Shown here: positions 44,462 to 54,500 of the stretch, in pieces
Layout: every line of letters begins with the position of its first letter
Numbering within the stretch: the first letter of the stretch is position 1
The notes under the pieces: model-generated
Seen by the model: the letters and a program-made list of their open reading frames with translations, nothing else
What the model was told of the DNA's origin: nothing
Databases searched by the model: none
Made by a program: the position numbers and the translations under genes
Source of the DNA: Polluticoccus soli
GTDB lineage: Bacteria > Bacteroidota > Bacteroidia > Chitinophagales > Chitinophagaceae
Length of the DNA stretch: 64,000 nucleotides
Assembly (NCBI RefSeq): GCF_029269745.1
Contig: NZ_JARJHT010000001.1
Location: 1,984,001-2,048,000, forward strand
Direction of reading: 5' to 3'

Positions 44462-45607
44462 CTATTTCTGAATATATACTTCTTCCACGGCCAGTTTGGG
44501 CTGTTCAGAATAACGGCGCACCAGTCCTTCCTTTATTTTCAGGAACGGCTTTTCAACAACATAATGGAGTGCCAAAGCTCCTGTCACTGCACTGCCGGCG
44601 CATAACAGGAACATCAGGTTGCTATCGGCGGGTATGCCGAATGCGGCTAGTTGCTCCTGCGTAATATGATTGGTTGCTTTGTGCACCAGGTAGATGGCGT
44701 ACGATAACGCAGCTATTTTCGAAATGAACCCTGAACGGTGCTTGTTCACAAGACTATAAGGACTGATGGCTGCTAATGTAAGTGCACCGAAACCCAGGGC
44801 AATAACAGGATATCCGAAAATGGACGCGTAGAACGATAGCTGCTCAAGGCACAAAAAATAGGCGCCCGTCAATAAAGCCAGCCCGGCGATCACCAATATA
44901 TTCACTCGCTTTAGCAGCAAATTCGTTGCATTTGGTGCCACATGAAACAGCCCCGCAATGCTTACGCCTGCCAGTATCCCATCGAGTCTGTTGTAGGTCG
45001 GGTAGTACATACGTTGAGCCCAGGTAGCGCCAAAGTCTTGCGTTCCTATCGTGGGAATGATCAAAAAGATCCAGCTGGCCAGCCTTGCTGCAAAACCTGC
45101 CATAAATAAAGCTGTCAGCAATGCTATTGCAGGTTTCACCGATTTGAATCGGCTGAACAGCAAAGCTGTTAGTGGCAGCAGCAAATAAAATTGTTCTTCG
45201 ACACAGAGCGACCATGCATGGGAAAAAGTTCTGTTAGTCCTGAGATCAAGCCCGAAATTTTGTGTGAATGTCAGGAATTTCCAAAGTGGGGGTAAGCCCT
45301 CCCATTCCCTGATCGCAGGCACCGCGAAGTATAGACTGAGTACTACCCAATAGGCCGGTAATATTCTTAATGCACGTTTCAAGGCAAACAATCCCGGTGA
45401 AAAGTTTCCCTTTTCTATATCGGAAAATACATGATTGGCTATCAGGTAGCCGCTAAGCACGAAAAAAAGATCCACGCCTGTCCACCCGAAGCTAAAGAGA
45501 TCATCAATCCATGCGGGATGCGCAAAAGACCTGTAGTGGTACAGGAATACGAGCGTTATTGCTAACGCCCGCAAGTAGTCTAAGCCAGCGATCTTTTTTT
45601 GTGTCAA
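44462..45607 (-). CDS. Acyltransferase family 3 (OafA/YrhL-type) membrane protein
   Basis: The 381-residue product has about ten transmembrane helices. The N-terminal signature GLDYLRALAITLVFLYHY contains the putative catalytic His, and FGWTGVDLFFVLSGYLI follows. A central HAWSLCVEEQFYLLLPL block is also characteristic. Such proteins O-acylate surface polysaccharides or peptidoglycan with acyl groups from the cytoplasm. There is no SGNH domain. It is 7 nt downstream of an alpha/beta hydrolase gene, probably in one operon. Confidence 0.9.
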   Translation of the reverse strand: MTQKKIAGLDYLRALAITLVFLYHYRSFAHPAWIDDLFSFGWTGVDLFFVLSGYLIANHVFSDIEKGNFSPGLFALKRALRILPAYWVVLSLYFAVPAIREWEGLPPLWKFLTFTQNFGLDLRTNRTFSHAWSLCVEEQFYLLLPLTALLFSRFKSVKPAIALLTALFMAGFAARLASWIFLIIPTIGTQDFGATWAQRMYYPTYNRLDGILAGVSIAGLFHVAPNATNLLLKRVNILVIAGLALLTGAYFLCLEQLSFYASIFGYPVIALGFGALTLAAISPYSLVNKHRSGFISKIAALSYAIYLVHKATNHITQEQLAAFGIPADSNLMFLLCAGSAVTGALALHYVVEKPFLKIKEGLVRRYSEQPKLAVEEVYIQK

Positions 45608-45614
45608 GGTGTGC

Positions 45615-46691
45615 TTAGTTCTTTACTGTTTTTAAGAATTCCGCCATGTCGCGGACAAACTCCTGGGGGTGTTCCATTTTTACCGCATGGCCGGTGTTCT
45701 CATACACTTTATGTACTATGAGGTCAGGATGGCTTTGTTGTAGTTGCGTATTCTCTTCTTCAAAATCAAACCAGTCCTCATCGCTTACCGGGTCGAATAT
45801 CAACATGGGTACATCGAGGTTACGGTAGATCATCTTAGGATAGATAAGGTGGGTGGATGCACCGAACATGTTATTGGCGGCATACGGTCGGTGCACGGCG
45901 GTGATCAACTGTTCAGCCGTATGTTCGCAAACCAGGTCGTCAACCCCGGGATTCATTTCCCATTTGCCTTCATTGTTTTGTTTCAGGCGGTTAAAGAACG
46001 TAAATGCTATGCGCGTGAAGTCGGCCTTCTGGCCGTTGTTATTATACAAACGTGTAAAGGCCTCCAATTCGGTATTGTATACAGGTGCCGGGGTCCTCAT
46101 TTTGTAGTTGTTAATAAACTCGTTCGCCATTTCTTCAGTGGACTTTTTATGTCCGTTTACATCCCATGCTACCGATCCGCCATCTTCCAAAACCAAGGCG
46201 CGGACTCTATTAGGATAGCTGTCATAAAAAGCTGTTGTGATCGAACCGCCTCTTGAAAAACCGCCGATCACCGCTTTTTTTATCTTCAGCTCGTCCATTA
46301 GGGCCTTTATGTCGTCCGCTACATGATAGAGCGAAACTTCTTTGCCGGGAATTGCCGTAAGACCGTGACCATAAAAATCTATTGCTATAAGATAATATCC
46401 GGCTGCTACCAGGCTGTCTGCTACGCCGTATACTTCGTATGCATTACCAAAGGTGCCATGGCTCCATATTAGTGGCATGCCCGATCTTTTGCCCCATGTC
46501 AGGTAGTGCATATTCACATTGGGTGTCTGGACCCAATGTCCATGCTTTAGCTCAAAATCAGCCAGCTCTTGTTTATACTGTGCCAGCAGGCTATCCATAT
46601 TCGTTTTCGGGAGGGCAGCACTATCCGTTTGGGCATATGCAACAGAACGCGAAGTGACTATTGCCAGCAGTAAAAAGAAGATGGTACGCAT
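45615..46691 (-). CDS. Exported alpha/beta hydrolase
   Basis: A signal peptide (cut after AYA, residue 20) leads into a 358-residue hydrolase. The oxyanion motif WSHGTFGN is near 77-83, and the nucleophile elbow GGFSRGG has Ser146. The catalytic His is in NTGHAVKMEHP near 336, and an acid is in DPVSDEDWFD. The FYGHGLT motif supports an esterase or epoxide-hydrolase-like fold. It leads the acyltransferase gene by 7 nt. The opposite roles (acyl addition, acyl removal) could be coordinated, but the substrate is unknown. Confidence 0.86.
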   Translation of the reverse strand: MRTIFFLLLAIVTSRSVAYAQTDSAALPKTNMDSLLAQYKQELADFELKHGHWVQTPNVNMHYLTWGKRSGMPLIWSHGTFGNAYEVYGVADSLVAAGYYLIAIDFYGHGLTAIPGKEVSLYHVADDIKALMDELKIKKAVIGGFSRGGSITTAFYDSYPNRVRALVLEDGGSVAWDVNGHKKSTEEMANEFINNYKMRTPAPVYNTELEAFTRLYNNNGQKADFTRIAFTFFNRLKQNNEGKWEMNPGVDDLVCEHTAEQLITAVHRPYAANNMFGASTHLIYPKMIYRNLDVPMLIFDPVSDEDWFDFEEENTQLQQSHPDLIVHKVYENTGHAVKMEHPQEFVRDMAEFLKTVKN

Positions 46692-46786
46692 GAGGTAGAG
46701 ATGAGAACTACAGTATGAAGTTCGCCATTTCGAAAATAACTGGCTGAGGTATTTTTATTGACTTTGACGAAGTAGCCTGCCGGGCT

Positions 46787-47305
46787 TCACGGCAATAAGA
46801 GGCCTTTTATTTCCAGCCAGTCGTTTACCCTTTTATGTCTGCCAAGATCGACAAGGGCGTTGTGGGGTTCTGTAAACAGGTAGGTTTCACCTTCAAAGCT
46901 ATCCAGGTTTCTTAAATAGTCGTCTATCATGATGTCGGCCTTGATGATCTCTTTCGAGCCACAGAAGACCCGTTGTCGCCAGCCGATGAATGGGAAATGC
47001 CTGTCCAACCATTGTTGCTTTTCACTCAAGCTCAGCGGGAACTCCATAGCTGCAGATACGACAAACACCTTATAGTGTTTGTTTAGCTCTTCCAATATCT
47101 CCTGGCTGTTTGCGACAACCTGGATATCATCAAAGAAGCCTTTTGTGGTGATATGTTTTCTGCCGTGTGGGAACACCTGGCCTTCGCTCAATCCGGTCAT
47201 GCTATTCAGTGATAACCACTCGCCGGTTTCTTCATGGTGCTTCTTTATAAACTGGCTGTATACATCAGCCAGAACACCATCCATATCTACAGCCAGGCGT
47301 TTCAT
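46787..47305 (-). CDS. 5'(3')-deoxyribonucleotidase (HAD superfamily, NT5C type)
   Basis: The 172-residue protein has the HAD nucleophile motif DMDGVLAD (7-14), where the first Asp is the phospho-acceptor and the second the acid/base. Motif II Ser is in VVSAAMEFP, and motif III/IV is IMIDDYLRNLDSF. The compact cap and C-terminal TYLFTEPHN match cytosolic 5'-nucleotidases acting on dUMP/dTMP. It follows the LOG gene by 3 nt on the same strand, a pairing consistent with nucleotide clean-up. Confidence 0.86.
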   Translation of the reverse strand: MKRLAVDMDGVLADVYSQFIKKHHEETGEWLSLNSMTGLSEGQVFPHGRKHITTKGFFDDIQVVANSQEILEELNKHYKVFVVSAAMEFPLSLSEKQQWLDRHFPFIGWRQRVFCGSKEIIKADIMIDDYLRNLDSFEGETYLFTEPHNALVDLGRHKRVNDWLEIKGLLLP

Positions 47306-47308
47306 AAA

Positions 47309-47890
47309 CTAAGTTGTTCTTTTAGTGACCCACTGTGGCACATCGGGTGCTACATAGTTTTCCATTAGGTCCAGTAGTTCTTCTATCGAATCGCTGAACA
47401 ATAACATGTCACGTATCTCCTGTTTCAGAAAACCCTCGCTCACCATGGTGTCTGCCAAAACTTTTAAGCTGTCGTAGTAACCGTTGATATTGAGCATGCC
47501 CATCGGTTTTTGATGCAGGCCAAGCTGGCCCCATGTCAGCATCTCGAACATTTCTTCCATAGTGCCCCATCCGCCCGGCAAGGTAATAACGCCATCACTT
47601 AGCTCATGCATTTTCAGCTTGCGCTCGTGCATGGTATTGGTCAGTATCAGCTCGGTCAGGCCTTCATGTGTCACTTCTTTAGTACGCAGGAAATGCGGTA
47701 TCACACCAATTACATCGCCGCCTTTGTCCAGCGCGCCATCAGCTACAGCACCCATCAACCCTATTTTGGCGCCACCATATACTACGCGGTAACCGCGTTC
47801 GGCAAGCATGTTGCCTAGCCCATAGGCAGTTTCTCTATGGCACTCCTGGTAGCCCTCACTCGATCCGCAGAATACTACGATACTGGTCAT
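47309..47890 (-). CDS. LOG family protein (nucleoside 5'-monophosphate phosphoribohydrolase)
   Basis: A 193-residue Rossmann-like protein of the TIGR00730/LOG family. The diagnostic PGGWGTMEE motif is at 105-113, and an upstream MHERK block holds the conserved Arg. Plant LOG releases cytokinin bases from their ribotides. Bacterial members hydrolyse AMP-type nucleotides to base plus ribose 5-phosphate, and annotation as a lysine decarboxylase is a known historical error. It probably shares a message with the deoxyribonucleotidase, 3 nt downstream. Confidence 0.92.
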   Translation of the reverse strand: MTSIVVFCGSSEGYQECHRETAYGLGNMLAERGYRVVYGGAKIGLMGAVADGALDKGGDVIGVIPHFLRTKEVTHEGLTELILTNTMHERKLKMHELSDGVITLPGGWGTMEEMFEMLTWGQLGLHQKPMGMLNINGYYDSLKVLADTMVSEGFLKQEIRDMLLFSDSIEELLDLMENYVAPDVPQWVTKRTT

Positions 47891-48129
47891 TAAAGCAATT
47901 TATTAGGCAAAGTACTCTTTTAATTTTTAATCAAACAAGCCGCAAATATTATTTCTTTGTTTCTATAAATTGATGTATATTTGTTGTTGTGTTTTTGTCG
48001 ATTGTCATGTTGATAAAATTCAACTCAAAAAAAATCATTAACAACGTCAACAAATGTTAACAATCGCCTGCACATTTGCTTTGACTGTCAAGCGGTTAGA
48101 TTTTTGGAAGAAGCTGACTTCCGGTTAAT

Positions 48130-48161
48130 AAAAAAAGAGACCGTTAACAACGTTAACGGTC
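48130..48161 (-). terminator. Rho-independent terminator of lysA
   Basis: On the reverse strand a perfect stem (GACCGTTAAC with GTTAACGGTC, loop of 3) runs into a T-rich tract, 25 bp past the lysA stop. The rest of 47891-48185 is AT-rich and shows only AAC/GTTAAC-rich patches and no gene. Confidence 0.9.
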
Positions 48162-48185
48162 CCGGATTGATAGAATATCTGAAAT

Positions 48186-49397
48186 TTAGATCTCGATCTG
48201 GTTGCGCAACAGGTCTTCGAACTCATCACGTTTGCGGATGAGGTATACCTGGCGGTCTTTTATCTGTACTTCTGCAGGTTTTAACCTTGAGTTGAAGTTG
48301 CTGCTCATCTCGAAGCCATAAGCACCAGCATTGTAGAACACGAGGTAATCGCCTTCGCGTACTTCGTTCAGCTTGCGGTCCCAGGCAAAGGTGTCGGTCT
48401 CGCAAATGTTACCTACTACGGTATAGATACGCTCTGCGCCATTGGGATTCGAGATGTTCTCGATACGGTGGTAAGCATCGTAGAACATTGGGCGGATCAG
48501 GTGGTTGAAACCTGAGTTTACACCGATGAACACCGTAGCCGGAGTTTGCTTGATGACGTTTGCCTTAACAACAAAATAGCCAGACTCGCTTACCAGGTAT
48601 TTACCGGGTTCGAACCATACTTCGATAGGACGTTTGTATTCGGCTTCAAATTCTTTTACAGCTGCGGTCAGTTTCTGGCCCAGGCTTACTACATCGGTTT
48701 CAGGGTCGCCTTCTTTATAAGGAACTTTGAAACCACTACCAAGGTCAATGAAATCAAGCGTATCGAAATGACGTGCGATCTCGAACATCACCTCAAGGCC
48801 GCGAAGGAATACTTCTACGTCCTTGATCTCGCTACCTGTGTGCATGTGAAGGCCATGAACATGGATGCCTGTTGTTTTCACCACGCGCTCAATATGGCGC
48901 ATCTGGTGAATCGAGATACCAAACTTGCTGTCGATATGGCCTGTAGAGATCTTGTAGTTGCCACCTGCTTCGATGTGCGGGTTCAGGCGGATACAAACCG
49001 GGTAGCTGTTGCCGAATTTGTTGCCAAATTGTTCCAGTATCGAGATGTTGTCGATGTTGATGTTAACGCCCAGTGCAGTGCCTTCAACTATCTCGTTAAA
49101 GTCAACGCAGTTGGGAGTGAACAGTATCTGTTTCGCTTCGAAGCCAGCCTTCAGGGCTATCTTCACTTCGTGTATGCTCACACAGTCAACTGAAGCGCCG
49201 AGGCTCTTCAGGTGCTTGAGGATGTTGATGTTGGTCAGTGCCTTGCAGGCGTAGAAAAAACGGGTGGGATGCGCCGCAAAAGCATCTTTCAGCTTATTGT
49301 ACTGCTGGGTGATCTTTTCTGCATGGTACACGTACACCGGGCTGCCAAACTCGTTGGCCACAGCTATCAATTGTTCGTTCGATAATGGCTGGTACAT
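48186..49397 (-). CDS. lysA: Diaminopimelate decarboxylase
   Basis: LysA removes CO2 from meso-diaminopimelate to give lysine, using PLP. The 403-residue protein is a fold-III decarboxylase: the PLP lysine is in FFYACKALTN (Lys52), the His-Thr-Gly-Ser stretch is MHTGSEI, the phosphate-binding glycine motif is DLGSGF, and the C-terminal Cys in GNICETDTF and the YNAGAYG block complete the active site. It is monocistronic between two hairpin terminators, with a -7 box just upstream. Confidence 0.94.
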   Translation of the reverse strand: MYQPLSNEQLIAVANEFGSPVYVYHAEKITQQYNKLKDAFAAHPTRFFYACKALTNINILKHLKSLGASVDCVSIHEVKIALKAGFEAKQILFTPNCVDFNEIVEGTALGVNINIDNISILEQFGNKFGNSYPVCIRLNPHIEAGGNYKISTGHIDSKFGISIHQMRHIERVVKTTGIHVHGLHMHTGSEIKDVEVFLRGLEVMFEIARHFDTLDFIDLGSGFKVPYKEGDPETDVVSLGQKLTAAVKEFEAEYKRPIEVWFEPGKYLVSESGYFVVKANVIKQTPATVFIGVNSGFNHLIRPMFYDAYHRIENISNPNGAERIYTVVGNICETDTFAWDRKLNEVREGDYLVFYNAGAYGFEMSSNFNSRLKPAEVQIKDRQVYLIRKRDEFEDLLRNQIEI

Positions 49398-49414
49398 AAA
49401 TTTTTAAAAGTCTG

Positions 49415-49422
49415 CAAAGGTA
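49415..49422 (-). promoter_or_regulatory. Candidate -7 box (TACCTTTG) for lysA
   Basis: The reverse strand TACCTTTG is a perfect match 17 nt before the lysA start codon. The -33 region is occupied by the acs terminator stem and has no TTTG. Confidence 0.48.
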
Positions 49423-49424
49423 TG

Positions 49425-49450
49425 AAAAAGCAGGTATCATGGATACCTGC
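49425..49450 (-). terminator. Rho-independent terminator of acs
   Basis: On the reverse strand GCAGGTATC, CAT loop, GATACCTGC, then five Ts, 23 bp beyond the acs stop and right before the lysA -7 box. Confidence 0.88.
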
Positions 49451-49472
49451 TATATATGCGGTATGCCTAGTA

Positions 49473-51383
49473 TTACAACTTTCCGTTCTTTATTTCGTCT
49501 ACTATAGTGGGATCGAGCAGGGTAGAGGTATCTCCCAGGTTCTCGGTTTCGCCTTCGGCTATCTTACGCAGTATGCGCCTCATGATCTTACCACTGCGGG
49601 TCTTGGGCAGTCCTGTTACAAACTGTATCTGGTCTGGTTTGGCAATAGGACCTATTAGCCGCGACACGGTCTGATTGATATCCAGCCGGGTCAGTTTCTC
49701 ATCATGATGGTGGCTATCGAGAATGACATAGGCGTAAATACCCTGCCCTTTGATATCGTGCGGGTAGCCAACTACCGCGCTTTCTATAACGCCGGAGTGC
49801 ATGTTGATGGCGTTCTCTACTTCGGCGGTGCCAATGCGATGACCACTTACATTCAGCACGTCATCAACCCGGCCCGTGATGCGGTAGTTTCCTTCAAGAT
49901 CACGCAGGCAGCCATCGCCGGTAAAGTATAGGCCGGGATATGTAGCAAAATAGTTCTGCCTGCAGCGTTCGTGGTCGCCGTAGGTAGTACGGAGAATTGA
50001 CGGCCATGGAAATTTGATACATAGGTTGCCCGCCACTCCGTTGCCTGTTATCTCGTTGCCCTTATCATCAACAAGTATTGGCTGTACGCCTGGCAGTGGC
50101 AGGGTAGCATGGGCAGGCTTGTGCGGGGTTACTCCCGCCAGGTTAGATATCAGGATGCCCCCGGTCTCTGTCTGCCACCATGTATCAACTATGGGGCATT
50201 GGCCTTTGCCAATATTCTCGTAATACCACTGCCATGCTTCTTCGTTAATGGGTTCGCCAACAGTGCCAAGCACCTTCAGGCTGCTCAGGTCATGCTTTTC
50301 TATAGGTCCCGTGCCGTGAGCCATCAGGCTGCGGATGGCTGTAGGTGCGGTGTACAGGATGTTTACTTTGTATTTATCTACTATTTCCCAGAACCTGTCT
50401 GCTTCCGGCCATGTGGGCACCCCTTCAAACAATACAGTAGTAGCACCCGCACACAGCGGACCGTATACTATGTAGCTATGTCCCGTTATCCAGCCTATAT
50501 CGGCTGTGCAGAAGTACACATCTCCGGGATTATACTGAAATACATTTACAAAGGAATAAGTAGCATAAACCATGTATCCTCCTGATGAATGCACCACCCC
50601 TTTTGGCTTGCCGGTTGAGCCGGAAGTATACAAGATGAACAGCGGGTCTTCAGAGTCCATTTCCTCAGCGGGGAAGTCTGCGTATCCAGCATTATGGACA
50701 TTCTCCAGTTCGTCATCCCACCACACATCCCTGCCCTGTATCATGCTCACCGGTGTATCGGTCCTGCTGTATACGATCACTCGTTTTACAAAAGGGCATT
50801 GCTCCAGTGCATCGTCAACTACAGACTTTAGCTCAATTACTTTCCCACCGCGAAAAGCGCCATCGGCTGTTATGACATATTCGGCACCTGCATCCTGTAC
50901 CCTGTCCGCGATGCTGCGGGCGCTAAAGCCGCCAAAAATGACAGAATGTATAGCGCCGATGCGTGCGCAAGCTAGTATAGCAATGGCCAATTCCGGTATC
51001 ATACCCATATAGATACACACCCTGTCGGCGCGGCCCACGCCGTTGTTTTTCAGCACGTGGGCAAACTTGCAGACCTGCGCGTGCAATTCCCGGTAGGTAA
51101 TAGTACGGTTCGCCTGGGTGGGATCATTCGGTTCCCAGATGATGGCAGGCTGATCCCCTCTATCGGCCAGGTGGCGGTCCAGGCAATTCTCGGTTATGTT
51201 CAGGCGTGCGTTGCGGAACCACTTAATATCAGGCTGTTCGAAATTCCATTCCAGCACTTTGTCCCAGCGCTTTCGCCAGGTAAAATGACCGGCAATGTCA
51301 CTCCAGAAAGTTTCCGGGTGCTCAACTGATTGTTGATACGCTGTTCTGTACTTGTCAGCATTTGATATGCGATAAAAAGACAT
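49473..51383 (-). CDS. acs: Acetyl-coenzyme A synthetase
   Basis: Acs activates acetate to acetyl-AMP and then acetyl-CoA. The 636-residue protein has the AMP-binding P-loop YTSGSTGKPKG near residue 252, the ITGRVDDVLNVSGHRIGTAEVE hinge, and KTRSGKIMRR near the C-terminus, where the acetylatable catalytic Lys lies. Its length is normal for the family. It is transcribed alone and is divergent from the giant PKD gene, with 123 bp between. Confidence 0.96.
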   Translation of the reverse strand: MSFYRISNADKYRTAYQQSVEHPETFWSDIAGHFTWRKRWDKVLEWNFEQPDIKWFRNARLNITENCLDRHLADRGDQPAIIWEPNDPTQANRTITYRELHAQVCKFAHVLKNNGVGRADRVCIYMGMIPELAIAILACARIGAIHSVIFGGFSARSIADRVQDAGAEYVITADGAFRGGKVIELKSVVDDALEQCPFVKRVIVYSRTDTPVSMIQGRDVWWDDELENVHNAGYADFPAEEMDSEDPLFILYTSGSTGKPKGVVHSSGGYMVYATYSFVNVFQYNPGDVYFCTADIGWITGHSYIVYGPLCAGATTVLFEGVPTWPEADRFWEIVDKYKVNILYTAPTAIRSLMAHGTGPIEKHDLSSLKVLGTVGEPINEEAWQWYYENIGKGQCPIVDTWWQTETGGILISNLAGVTPHKPAHATLPLPGVQPILVDDKGNEITGNGVAGNLCIKFPWPSILRTTYGDHERCRQNYFATYPGLYFTGDGCLRDLEGNYRITGRVDDVLNVSGHRIGTAEVENAINMHSGVIESAVVGYPHDIKGQGIYAYVILDSHHHDEKLTRLDINQTVSRLIGPIAKPDQIQFVTGLPKTRSGKIMRRILRKIAEGETENLGDTSTLLDPTIVDEIKNGKL

Positions 51384-51506
51384 GCAAATTAATTTTTAAT
51401 TAATATCTCCCTCACTTTTAGTGTTAAAGCATTGTCTATAAAAGTGGAAATTCTTAAGGATTCTTTAACTTTATACACATTTGCCTATCTGCAATTTAAA
51501 ATACCT

Positions 51507-54500
51507 ATGCCTAATTTACGAAATCTATTGACCGCTGTCGTATTGCTAACCAGCTTTCAAGTGTTTAGCCAGGTGCCGACAGCCAGTTTTACCTATACAA
51601 TGATCCCTGCTTCGGGCTGCCCACCGGTTCAGGTAGTATTCAGTGCCGGTACGGGTAGTGCTTATGGAAATCCAACTAGCTTTAACTGGATCGGTATCCC
51701 TAACGCCGGAACCACCAATCCAAATCCCTCAAGAACTTATCTTGGTGCTGGCACATATACTGTAACGCTTGTTGTGGCTAATGCCAGTGGTCAGTCGCAA
51801 CCGGTTACAAAAACTATTACCGTTCACGATACACCGACAGTCGCGTTCACAGCTTCTCCAGTTACAGGATGTCCGCCGCTTAATGTTACACTCAATTCTG
51901 CAGGTACTAATCTCGGTGCTCCGGGAGCTGGTACTTTTACCTGGATCAGTAGCCCCGGCATTGCTTCTGGTGCTACGACCAATATAGTTTTCCCAACAGG
52001 TTCATACGATGTAACGCTGCAAGTAACAAACAGCAAAGGCTGCATGCGCTCGCTGAAGAAGAATGCTTACATCAATGTATCGCCGAAGCCAGAGGTAGAC
52101 TTTACAGCGTCTGCCACACAGTTTTGCGATGCGCCGACACCTAACATCAACTTTACAAGCTCTATACAGCAAACTACCACCGGTCCATACACATACTCAT
52201 GGAACCTGGGACAGGCACCGAACCAGTTTCAAACCACGCAGAATGCTACTAAAATATATGGCCCTCCGAAGCCAGGCTCTTACCCTGTAACGTTGGTGCT
52301 GACCGATGCGAACGGATGTAAGGATACAATGACCAAACCGTCTTACATTAATATACTCGATGTACAGGCAAATTTTACAGGTCCATCCAGTGCCTGTATC
52401 TTAACGCCAGTAACATTTACCAGCAACAACTCGCCTTCAAGCTCCATATGTGATTGGTACTATGGTCCGGGTGAAACACCCGACATTGGGGTACAGCCTT
52501 CTGTGATACATACTTTTGTAACTTCTGGTACTAAGCAAGTCATGCTGGTGGCAAAATATGGTCCTTGTAGTGATACAGAATACAGGTCCATTACTATTAA
52601 TCCCCAGCCAACGATCAACTTTACATACGCACCCAATCCACCCTGTCCACCACCAACTACCCTGACATTTACAGGAACTGGAGCAACAAGTTATCAATGG
52701 AATTTTGGAACAGGAACAGGTATACAAGCTACTGGTAATGGTGTTACGCATACATACAACACATGCGGGTTTTACACGCCAACACTCATTGCTACCGATG
52801 CAAACGGTTGTAAAGACACGCTGGAGAAAACCGAGTTTGTTCAGGTCTATTGTGGTGAGTACAAGATCAAAACAGCTAAAGAGCCAGAAGGCTGTGCGCC
52901 GCTGACGGTGAACTTTTCGTCTACAAGCTCAAAGTGGAGGTATGTGCCGTTTTACGACATATCTATGCCATATGTTTCTCCGCCAGTTCAATATGAGTGG
53001 AAGTTTGGTGTGCCCTTATCGCCTACATCAAATGCTGCTACACCCACATACACTTATACTACCGCAGGTGTGTATCAGGCTACATTGAAAATCACAACCG
53101 CTAGCGGCTGCATATTTTATGACACGCTGGAAGTGAGGGTGGGTGTGCCGCCGGATGCTAAGTTTATGGTTGATACCGTTGTCTGCGCCAATGCGGATCT
53201 GAAATTTTTCAACCAGACCACGGTGCCTGGATTTAATGGAGGCATCATTGAATACGAATGGATATTCGGCGACGACAAAGGCTTTACATACGTTTCCAAC
53301 CCAACATACAAATATGATACTGCAGGCGTATTCTGCGCACGTCTTATAGCAAAATACAATGGCTGCCCTGATACCTTTATACGGTGCAACATACGCGTTG
53401 ATTCACCAGTTGCCAAAGCACAGGTCGTGTTGAATTGTGCCAACAGGCTTACCGTAGGATTTACTAATAAGTCGTACGGATTTACATCACATACATGGTA
53501 TTTCGGTGATGGTCCAACCAGCACGAGTACGCAGCTGCATCCCACGCACGTGTACCCTGGATACGGCACGTATAACTGGAAGCTGGTAACGTTCAATTCT
53601 ACTTCAGGGTGTACTGATACAGCAGAAGGTACCTTATACTTAATGAAGCCCGATGTGGTGCTTACGGTGTCGGACTCGACCATATGTAAGAATGAGACAG
53701 CGCGGTTTAACGCAGTTTTTATCAATCCCTCCGTCAGTTCCGGGTCCTATAAATGGTATCTAAATAACGTATTGGTTGATAAGGATAGCGCAGTTAACTA
53801 TACACATTTGTTCCCTAACGAAGGCTATCATACTATGATGGTGGTAATGACAGACCAGATGGGTTGTCCGGATACGGGAAAGAAAACTAACTGGATGCTT
53901 GTCTCTAAGCCTGCTGTCAACTTTGTAGCAAGTCCATTATTAGGTTGTGTGCCGTTAACAGTCACGTTCACCGACAATAGTGTCCAGGTGCCTGCGCCTG
54001 CCGCACCGCTTTTAGGCGCTGCACTTTCCAGCAGACGTTGGGAGTTTGCTTCTCCGTCACTTACTCCGGGCATAACAGTACCGGGAGCAACAACTTCATA
54101 CACTTACCAGGTGGCAGGCACTTACGATGTGAAGGTTGTGGTAACCGACGCTAGCGGTTGTAAAGATTCAATGACAAGAGTAGGGTACATCAATGCTCAT
54201 AAGCCCGATGCAAATTTCACAGCCGACGATACTGCTGCATGTCTGAACCAGACAATTACCTTCACCAATAATACTGGCACAGCTGTTTCTGCAAAATGGT
54301 ATTTCGGTGATGGCGATTCGTCGCTGGTTATGTCTCCTACACATGGATACAAACAGCCGGGTGTCTATACGGTTACTATGATCGCTACCGATGCCTATGG
54401 TTGTAAGGATACGATCATAAAAGCCAATCATATTGGTATCACCAAACCGAATGCAGTATTCACTATCAGTCCTGATTCGGTTGCTGTTTGTCCGCCTTTG

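Noticed and set aside
48030-48160. Origin-like or operator cluster of GTTAAC/AAC motifs before lysA end
   Set aside because: Part is the lysA terminator; the remaining similarity is short and not regularly spaced. No DnaA boxes.
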